NCBI RefSeq assembly: GCF_001567565.1
Contig: NZ_LSSW01000028.1
Location: 62,001 to 126,000, forward strand
Origin: Ectopseudomonas composti
Lineage (GTDB): Bacteria; Pseudomonadota; Gammaproteobacteria; Pseudomonadales; Pseudomonadaceae
DNA length: 64,000 bases
Reading direction: 5' to 3'
In this document: positions 58,334 to 64,000 of the stretch, piece after piece
Layout of the letters: each line of letters opens with the position of its first letter
Position numbering within the stretch: the stretch's first letter is position 1
Notes under the pieces: generated by a model
Seen by the model: only the letters and a program-made list of their open reading frames with translations
Told to the model about the DNA's origin: nothing
The model's database searches: none
Program-made: the position numbers and the translations under genes

Positions 58334-60061
58334 ATGAAGTTGCTGATCGTCACTGCCTGCCCCAATGGTCAGGTCACCAGCGTGCTGTGTTCGCGCCTGC
58401 TACAGGCTGCCGCCGAGCGTCTGGGCTGGCAAACCCGTGTCGAGGTGCATGATGCCCGCGCGATTGGCTCGCCGCTGAGCGAAGCCGAAATCGCCGCTGC
58501 CGATTGGGTGCTGGTGGTCAAGACCGGTGAGCTGCCGCTAGGCCGCTTTGCCGGCAAGCGCCTGCTGCAGGCCTCGCCTGCCGAGGCGCTGGCTGACCCG
58601 CAGCGTTTCTTGCGCGACGCCGCCGAGCGTGCTCAGCCTTATGGCGAAGGCAGTGAGGCTGCGCCTGGCGGCCGCCGCCGGCTGGTCGCGGTCACCGCTT
58701 GCCCGACTGGCGTAGCGCATACCTTCATGGCCGCCGAGGCGTTGCAGCAGGCGGCGCAGCGGGTGGGCATCGAGCTGCAGGTGGAAACCCGCGGTTCGGT
58801 CGGTGCGCGCAATCTGCTCGACGATGCCGCCATCGCCGCTGCCGATGCCGTGCTGCTGGCCACCGATATCGAGGTCGATACCAGCCGCTTCGCCGGCAAG
58901 AAGATCTACCGCTGCGGTACCGGTGTGGCGCTCAAACAGCCGCAGCAGGCGCTCGAACGGGCGTTGAGCGAGGCACGCCCTCTGAGCGAAGCAGCGCCCG
59001 CCGAAGGCAAGTCCGCCGCCAGCAGCGGCGAGAAGACCGGCCCCTACAAGCACCTGCTCACTGGTGTTTCCTACATGCTGCCGATGGTGGTGGCGGGCGG
59101 TCTGCTGATCGCGTTGTCCTTCGTGTTCGGTATCGAGGCGTTCAAGCAGGAGGGCACCTTCGCCGCCGCGCTGATGCAGATCGGTGGTGACGCCGCGTTC
59201 AAGCTGATGGTGCCGGTGCTGGCCGGTTATATCGCCTATTCCATCGCGGATCGCCCGGGCCTGGCGCCGGGGATGATCGGCGGGATGCTCGCCAGCTCGC
59301 TGGGGGCCGGTTTCATCGGTGGCATCGTCGCCGGTTTCATCGCCGGCTATTCGGCCAAGGCCATTGCCCGCTGGGTGCGCTTGCCGGAGAGCCTGGAGGC
59401 GCTCAAGCCGATTCTGATCATCCCGCTGCTGGCCAGCCTGATCACCGGCCTGGCGATGATCTATATCGTCGGCAGTCCCGTGGCTGATGTGTTGCAGTCG
59501 CTCACCCAGTTTCTCGACAGCATAGGCAGCACCAACGCCATTCTGCTCGGTGCGTTGCTCGGCGGCATGATGTGTGTGGATCTCGGCGGGCCGATCAACA
59601 AGGCGGCCTATGCCTTTTCGGTCGGCCTGCTGGCCTCGAGCAGTTACGCGCCGATGGCCGCGACCATGGCCGGCGGCATGGTGCCGCCGATCGCCATGGC
59701 CATCGCCACCGTGCTGGCGCGGCGCAAGTTCGCCCAGAGCGAGCGCCAGGCCGGCAAGGCTGCCGGGGTGCTGGGGTTGTGCTTCATTTCCGAAGGTGCG
59801 ATTCCCTTCGCCGCGAAAGACCCGCTGCGGGTGATCCCGGCCAGCATCGCCGGTGGCGCGTTGACCGGTGCGCTATCGATGTACTTCGGCTGCAAGCTGA
59901 TGGCGCCGCACGGCGGTCTGTTCGTGCTGCTGATCCCCAACGCCATCAATCACGCGCTCCTGTACCTGCTGGCCATCGTTGCCGGTAGCCTGCTTACTGG
60001 CGTGCTCTATGCGCTGATCAAGCAGCCCGAGGCGCAGCCGATGACGGTCGAGGCGCGATAG
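58334..60061 (+). CDS. fruA: PTS fructose transporter EIIB'BC
   Basis: A 575-residue membrane protein with two EIIB domains: EIIB' with Cys9 (VTACPNG) and EIIB with Cys123 (VTACPTGVAHTF), then the EIIC permease from about residue 235 with many helices and the substrate-loop motif GAIPFAAKDPLR. It imports fructose and phosphorylates it at C1. The Gly/Ala/Ser linker between EIIB and EIIC is normal. The last gene of the operon; a weak hairpin follows the stop. Confidence 0.95.
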   Translation: MKLLIVTACPNGQVTSVLCSRLLQAAAERLGWQTRVEVHDARAIGSPLSEAEIAAADWVLVVKTGELPLGRFAGKRLLQASPAEALADPQRFLRDAAERAQPYGEGSEAAPGGRRRLVAVTACPTGVAHTFMAAEALQQAAQRVGIELQVETRGSVGARNLLDDAAIAAADAVLLATDIEVDTSRFAGKKIYRCGTGVALKQPQQALERALSEARPLSEAAPAEGKSAASSGEKTGPYKHLLTGVSYMLPMVVAGGLLIALSFVFGIEAFKQEGTFAAALMQIGGDAAFKLMVPVLAGYIAYSIADRPGLAPGMIGGMLASSLGAGFIGGIVAGFIAGYSAKAIARWVRLPESLEALKPILIIPLLASLITGLAMIYIVGSPVADVLQSLTQFLDSIGSTNAILLGALLGGMMCVDLGGPINKAAYAFSVGLLASSSYAPMAATMAGGMVPPIAMAIATVLARRKFAQSERQAGKAAGVLGLCFISEGAIPFAAKDPLRVIPASIAGGALTGALSMYFGCKLMAPHGGLFVLLIPNAINHALLYLLAIVAGSLLTGVLYALIKQPEAQPMTVEAR

Positions 60062-60208
60062 GCGCACGGCGCTGCGCCTCGGTTACACTGAGGCGAACAG
60101 CGCCTGGGTAGTAGGAGTCTGTTGGCTGATCCACGTGCCGATGTGCAGGGCGGGATCATCGCCGGCTTCGTGGCGCAGTCGCCCTCACAAAGAAAGGATC
60201 TTTTGTAG

Positions 60209-62389
60209 ATGACTCAAGCTCTTGCCCATCGCTGGCGCTTCTTCCGTGCCGGCGGCTTCGATCAGGTGCAACTGGAAACGCCTGCCGATCTCGCCGCCCT
60301 GCGCGGCCTGGACCAGAAGCTCTGGGCCAGCCTGGCCTGCCCGGTGAACAACCTGGAACTGGATCGGCGCATGCTGCAATACATCGATCTGAACAAGGAT
60401 GGTCGTATCCGTGCCCCGGAAATTCTCGACGTGGTGGACTGGACGCTGGCGCGCCTGCGCGATCCCGCCGTGCTGTTCCAGGCCGGGCCGCTGCAATTGT
60501 CGTCGCTCACCGACGATGCCGTCGGCGCGCACCTGCGGCTGGCTGCACAGCGCCTGCTGGGCGTGATCGGACGGCCCGATGGCGACAGCCTGACGCCCAG
60601 CGACACCGCCGAGCTGGCCAAGCTGTTCCCACCAAACCAGGCCAATGGTGACGGCCTGGTGCCGGCGACCCTGACCGAGGATGCCGAGCTCAAGTCCGCT
60701 ATCGCCGACATCATTGCCTGCCTGGGCGCGCAGACCGACCGAAGCGGCGAGCCGGCCATCGGCGTCGAGCAGATCGGCGCCTTCTTCGATCAGGCGCGCC
60801 AGCTGCATGCCTGGCATGCACGGGCTGCCGAGCAGGGGCTCGATGTCTTCGGTGAGGGGACCGTGGCAGCGGTCGAGGCGCTGAGCGCGGTGCGCGCCAA
60901 GATCGACGATTACTTCACGCGCGTGGCCATGGCTGAATTCGACTCGCGCGCCGCAGCCCTGATGAACGCCAAGGAAGAGGAACTGGTGCGCCTGGCAGCG
61001 CTCTCGCTGGCCGATGCCAGCGAGGTGGCCGACCTGCCGCTGGCGGTGGTGCAGCATGGCGATGAGTTGCCGCTGCACAAGGGCCTCAACCCGGCCTGGC
61101 AACACGCCATCGGCGAGTTCCGTCAGCGTGTGGTGATGCCGGTCTACGGGGAGCTGGACTGCCTGTCGCATGAGCAGTGGCAGCACCTGGTGGCGCTGTG
61201 CAGTAACTACCTGGCCTGGCGCGCCGAGACGCCCAACGTGGCGATTGCCGACGTGCTGCAGCGCGGGCGTATCCTCGAACTGGTGGAGCAGGGCGCCGAG
61301 GCGCGCCTGCTGGCGTTGGTCGAAGAGGACAAGACCGTCGCCGAAGCGGCGGACGGGCTGGTCGAGCTGGACAAGCTGATTCGTCTGCGTCACGGCCTGG
61401 TCACGCTGCTGCGCAACTTCGTGTCCTTTCAGTCCTTCTATTCGCGTCACGAGAAGGCCGTGTTCCAGGCTGGCGTGTTGTATATCGATGGCAAGAGCTG
61501 CGAGCTGGTGGTGGAGGTCGACAACGTCGAGGCCCACGCCAAGGTGGCGGCGGCCAGCGATTGCTTCCTGCTCTACTGCGCCTGTACCCGCCGTGGCGAG
61601 CCGGTACGCGGCAAGGAAACCCTGAACATCGTGGTGGCCGTGACCGCTGGCAACGAGGGCGACCTGCAGGCCGGTCGCCATGGCCTGTTCTATGACCGCG
61701 ACGGCAACGACTGGGATGCCACCGTGGTCAAGGTGGTACAGAACGCGGTCAGCATCCGCGAGGCGTTCTGGTCGCCGTATCGGCGCATTTCCAAGCTGGT
61801 GTCCGACCAGGTGCAGAAGCTTGCGGCCAGCCGTGACGCCGACATGGTCAGCAAGACCGCGGCCAAGGTCGGTGAAACCGGCGCGGCGCCTGCGGCTACC
61901 CCGACACCTGCATTCGACATCGCCAAGTTCGCCGGTATTTTCGCGGCCATCGGTCTGGCGGTCGGTGCCCTGGGTACGGCGTTGGCGGCGGTGATTACCG
62001 GGATTCTCTCGCTGGCCTGGTGGCAGGTTCCGCTGCTGCTGCTCGGCGTGCTGCTGGCCATCTCCGGGCCGGCCATGCTGCTGGCCTGGTTCAAGCTGCG
62101 GCGCCGCAGCCTGGGACCGATCCTCGACGGTAACGGCTGGGCGGTGAATGCCCAGGCGCGCATCAGCATTCCCTTCGGCACCGCGCTCACGCAGATGGCG
62201 GAATTGCCCGAGGGCAGCGACCGCGCGCTGCGTGATCCCTATGCCAACAAGCCGGTGCTGTGGCCTTGGCTGCTGGCGTTGCTGCTGGCCCTGGGGCTGG
62301 GCTACTACGCCTGGAGCAATGGTGTGTTCAACCCGCAGCCAGAAGTGCCGGCCGAGGCGGCGGCGCCTGTTCAGGACGCTGCCGGTTAG
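60209..62389 (+). CDS. Uncharacterised large protein with C-terminal membrane helices
   Basis: A 726-residue protein I do not recognise by name. The N-terminal region contains DLNKDGRIRAPE, an EF-hand-like calcium-loop pattern (DxNxDGxI). A long helical cytoplasmic region follows to about residue 560, then a Pro/Ala linker, then hydrophobic segments near 573-600 and 601-630 (LLLLGVLLAISGPAMLLAW), and a last helix near 685-705 (WPWLLALLLALGLGYYAW) before a Pro/Ala-rich tail. Long repeated amphipathic helices suggest a scaffold or coiled-coil. AAGGA precedes ATG 60209. Its place after fruA looks accidental. Confidence 0.65.
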   Translation: MTQALAHRWRFFRAGGFDQVQLETPADLAALRGLDQKLWASLACPVNNLELDRRMLQYIDLNKDGRIRAPEILDVVDWTLARLRDPAVLFQAGPLQLSSLTDDAVGAHLRLAAQRLLGVIGRPDGDSLTPSDTAELAKLFPPNQANGDGLVPATLTEDAELKSAIADIIACLGAQTDRSGEPAIGVEQIGAFFDQARQLHAWHARAAEQGLDVFGEGTVAAVEALSAVRAKIDDYFTRVAMAEFDSRAAALMNAKEEELVRLAALSLADASEVADLPLAVVQHGDELPLHKGLNPAWQHAIGEFRQRVVMPVYGELDCLSHEQWQHLVALCSNYLAWRAETPNVAIADVLQRGRILELVEQGAEARLLALVEEDKTVAEAADGLVELDKLIRLRHGLVTLLRNFVSFQSFYSRHEKAVFQAGVLYIDGKSCELVVEVDNVEAHAKVAAASDCFLLYCACTRRGEPVRGKETLNIVVAVTAGNEGDLQAGRHGLFYDRDGNDWDATVVKVVQNAVSIREAFWSPYRRISKLVSDQVQKLAASRDADMVSKTAAKVGETGAAPAATPTPAFDIAKFAGIFAAIGLAVGALGTALAAVITGILSLAWWQVPLLLLGVLLAISGPAMLLAWFKLRRRSLGPILDGNGWAVNAQARISIPFGTALTQMAELPEGSDRALRDPYANKPVLWPWLLALLLALGLGYYAWSNGVFNPQPEVPAEAAAPVQDAAG

Positions 62390-62415
62390 GGGGTATGGCC
62401 GGGCGTTGGGCCCTT

Positions 62416-62481
62416 GTAGGAGTGGTTGGGCGGCATTGCGCTTCAGCCACGAGCAGCTTTCGCGGCTGAAGCCGCTCCTAC
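62416..62481. repeat. Pair of REP elements in inverted orientation
   Basis: GTAGGAGTGG (62416-62425) and a downstream copy GCGGCTGAAGCCGCTCCTAC (62462-62481) face each other. They fill most of the 144-bp gap between the 726-residue gene and the sirtuin gene and are of the same type as the REP at 33986. Confidence 0.8.
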
Positions 62482-62533
62482 GGGTTGGAAGCCATTTGCG
62501 TATTGGCGGGTTTCACCCGCCCTACGGTCTCTC

Positions 62534-63244
62534 TCAGCCAGCCAATAGCTCCGCGACCCAGCGGGGCAACTGTTCGGTGGCCAGGCCATAGCGTTTCTCG
62601 GCGAACAGCGAGTGGCCCTGGCTCGGCTCCAGATTGATCTCCAGCGTATGCGCCCCGGCCCTGCGCGCCTGCTCGACGAACCCCGCTGCCGGGTAGACAT
62701 GGCCCGAGGTACCGATGCTGACGAACAGCTCGCACTGCTCCAGCGCGTCATAAATACGCTCCATGTAATAGGGCATCTCGCCGAACCAGACGATATCCGG
62801 ACGCAGGGTACCGACCAGCCCGCAGCAGGCGCACGCCTGGCTGACTGGCATGTCCTCAAGCAGCGAAAAGCGCTGCTGGCTGTTGCTGCACAGCATCGAT
62901 TGCAGCTCGCCGTGCATATGCAGCAGGCGCCTGGAACCAGCACGCTCGTGCAGATTGTCGACGTTCTGCGTGACCAGCAGGAACTCCCCCTGCCAGCTAG
63001 CCTCCAGCTCGGCCAGGGCTCGGTGCCCGGCATTCGGCGTGATGGCCGGATCGCGCAACTGAGCGCGGCGCATATCGTAGAAACGCTGCACCAGCGCCGG
63101 GTCGCGCGCGAAGCCTTCGGGCGTGGCGACTTCCTCGATGCGGTGGTCTTCCCAGAGCCCATCAGCGGCACGAAAGGTACGGATGCCGCTTTCGGCGGAG
63201 ATGCCTGCGCCGGTAAGAATGACGATATTGGGGTGGGGCATCAT
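62534..63244 (-). CDS. cobB: NAD-dependent protein deacylase CobB (class III sirtuin)
   Basis: 236 residues from ATG 63244 (an in-frame ATG at 63265 is possible; neither has a strong ribosome site). Sirtuin motifs: ILTGAGISAESGIRTFRA, the TQNVDNLHERAG box, catalytic HMHGEL, and zinc cysteines in MLCSNSQQ and CACCGLVGTLRP. The Tyr-x-x-Arg pair (FYDMRRAQ) is the class III hallmark and predicts desuccinylase as well as deacetylase activity. It is cytoplasmic and 34 bases after the upstream secreted-protein gene. Confidence 0.92.
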   Translation of the reverse strand: MMPHPNIVILTGAGISAESGIRTFRAADGLWEDHRIEEVATPEGFARDPALVQRFYDMRRAQLRDPAITPNAGHRALAELEASWQGEFLLVTQNVDNLHERAGSRRLLHMHGELQSMLCSNSQQRFSLLEDMPVSQACACCGLVGTLRPDIVWFGEMPYYMERIYDALEQCELFVSIGTSGHVYPAAGFVEQARRAGAHTLEINLEPSQGHSLFAEKRYGLATEQLPRWVAELLAG

Positions 63245-63278
63245 GGTTCCGAGGCAGGTCGCCATTCAGTGCAGAGGT

Positions 63279-63584
63279 TCAGCAGGGTTTGCCGTTGGTA
63301 CGGGTGTCGGTCGGCTGCACGCACACCTGCTCGACAATAGACTGCAGCTGAGGGCTCTTGTCACGAATGCTGCTGGTGAAACTGCCGATGAAACGTTCGG
63401 CTGAAGCAGCATCGTCAAAACGACGCGCCCCATTGAGGCTGCCCGTATAAGAGCCGTTACTGGACGCGTAGCAATGCCGGTAGCCTTCGCATTGCAGTGC
63501 AACGACCCATACCGTCGAGTTGACCAGTACTCCAGCCTGAGCGATGCCTGCGCTGAAAAGCAGGCAGAAAAGAGCGGTACGCAT
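63279..63584 (-). CDS. Small secreted hypothetical protein
   Basis: A 101-residue precursor with a clear signal peptide (MRTALFCLLFSAGIAQA, cleavage near AQA-GV) and a 7-base-spaced AGGAG site. The mature part has cysteines near CEGYRHCYASS, VCVQPTD and the C-terminal Cys, so two disulphides are possible. Family unknown. It precedes the sirtuin gene on the same strand. Confidence 0.72.
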   Translation of the reverse strand: MRTALFCLLFSAGIAQAGVLVNSTVWVVALQCEGYRHCYASSNGSYTGSLNGARRFDDAASAERFIGSFTSSIRDKSPQLQSIVEQVCVQPTDTRTNGKPC

Positions 63585-63736
63585 ATCGAGAACTCCTGTA
63601 GTCGAGAGTGCGAGATTAGCCGTTGGCGGGTATTTCGGCTATCGGGCACTGACTCCGGAGTTCGTTTTCTCTGCTACCTGAGGCGGGAGTACCTGTCGAC
63701 TCGATAATTGCTGGCTGCATCTGTCCGGTGTAGTGC

Positions 63737-64000
63737 GCTATGCCCGTTCGCTCATCGCCGCCAGGGCCACCGAGGCGGCCGCGGTGCGGGTTTCCACGCC
63801 GAGCTTCACGTACACATGTTCCAGGTGCTTGTTTACCGTGCGTGGACTGAGGCCGAGAATGTCGCCGATATCGCGGTTGGTCTTGCCGCAGGCCACCCAG
63901 CGCAGTACCTGCACTTCGCGCTCGGTGAGCTGGAAGCGTGCTGACAGCCTGGCATGCGCCGGGGCATCGTCGAGGCTCAGGCTGATCGGCTTCGAGGCCG
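63737..64000 (-). CDS. LuxR-type response regulator, C-terminal part
   Basis: The gene runs off the right edge; only about 87 C-terminal codons are visible, ending TAG at 63737-63739. The LuxR/NarL helix-turn-helix is complete: LTEREVQVLRWVACGKTNRD, then ILGLSPRTVNKHLEHVYVKL, then GVETRTAAASVALA. A receiver or other sensory domain should lie beyond base 64000. Confidence 0.88.

Overview
This window is a high-GC gammaproteobacterial chromosome segment, almost certainly from a Pseudomonas. The evidence is gene order and protein relatedness: pilB-pilC-pilD-coaE-yacG, nadC-(DUF1631)-ampD-ampE-chemoreceptor, morA-glyA-mapZ-radA, a cra/fruBKA fructose operon, and an Asn-Pro-Lys tRNA cluster beside a DUF1631 gene and ndh. 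I see no rRNA, CRISPR array, insertion sequence, integrase or phage module. The strain is not identified.

Layout. 1-4.7 kb: the 3' end of an aldehyde dehydrogenase gene, a decayed copy of the 5' end of a tldD-like gene, a divergent GST/TetR pair with two matching operators, and an intact two-subunit TldD/PmbA-type protease pair. 4.8-10.4 kb: a LacI regulator with a palindromic operator and an ABC importer with a co-transcribed phosphodiesterase. 10.4-18.9 kb: rlmG, fpr, a CNNM/CBS membrane protein, two DUF465 small genes, a GNAT, radA, a 49-residue small gene, a CobW-type GTPase, mapZ and a DUF3015 protein. 18.9-29.4 kb: glyA, the very large cyclic-di-GMP protein MorA, ettA, a PilZ protein and a DUF1631 protein. 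29.5-34.8 kb: three tRNAs, ndh, several small conserved genes, yacG and coaE.

34.8-43.5 kb is the type IV pilus locus. pilD, pilC and pilB are ordinary, but where Pseudomonas normally has one full-length pilA of about 150 residues there is a five-gene block: a 61-residue pilin that is only the N-terminal helix; a secreted six-cysteine protein; an ABC-2-type permease; a membrane-anchored helical-repeat protein; and an ABC ATPase. This looks like the split PilA-N/PilA-C pilin of Geobacter combined with a PilGHI-like ABC transporter of the Myxococcus/Geobacter type. It keeps a canonical sigma-54 promoter, is relatively AT-rich at its start, and sits between conserved pilB and nadC. It is the most notable system in the window.

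43.8-64 kb: a second DUF1631 gene, ampDE, a chemoreceptor with a near-consensus FliA (sigma-28) promoter, a TatD hydrolase, an AsmA-like protein, cra with a perfect Cra site and the fruBKA operon, a large uncharacterised membrane protein, a class III sirtuin, a small secreted protein and the end of a LuxR-type regulator.

A second theme is regulatory. Three sites fitting the ANR/FNR consensus TTGAT-N4-(A/G)TCAA lie upstream of three unrelated small genes (13936, 16457, 33727), which suggests small proteins made under low oxygen. A third theme is cyclic-di-GMP signalling: MorA, MapZ, a stand-alone PilZ protein paired with DUF1631, and the pilus genes.
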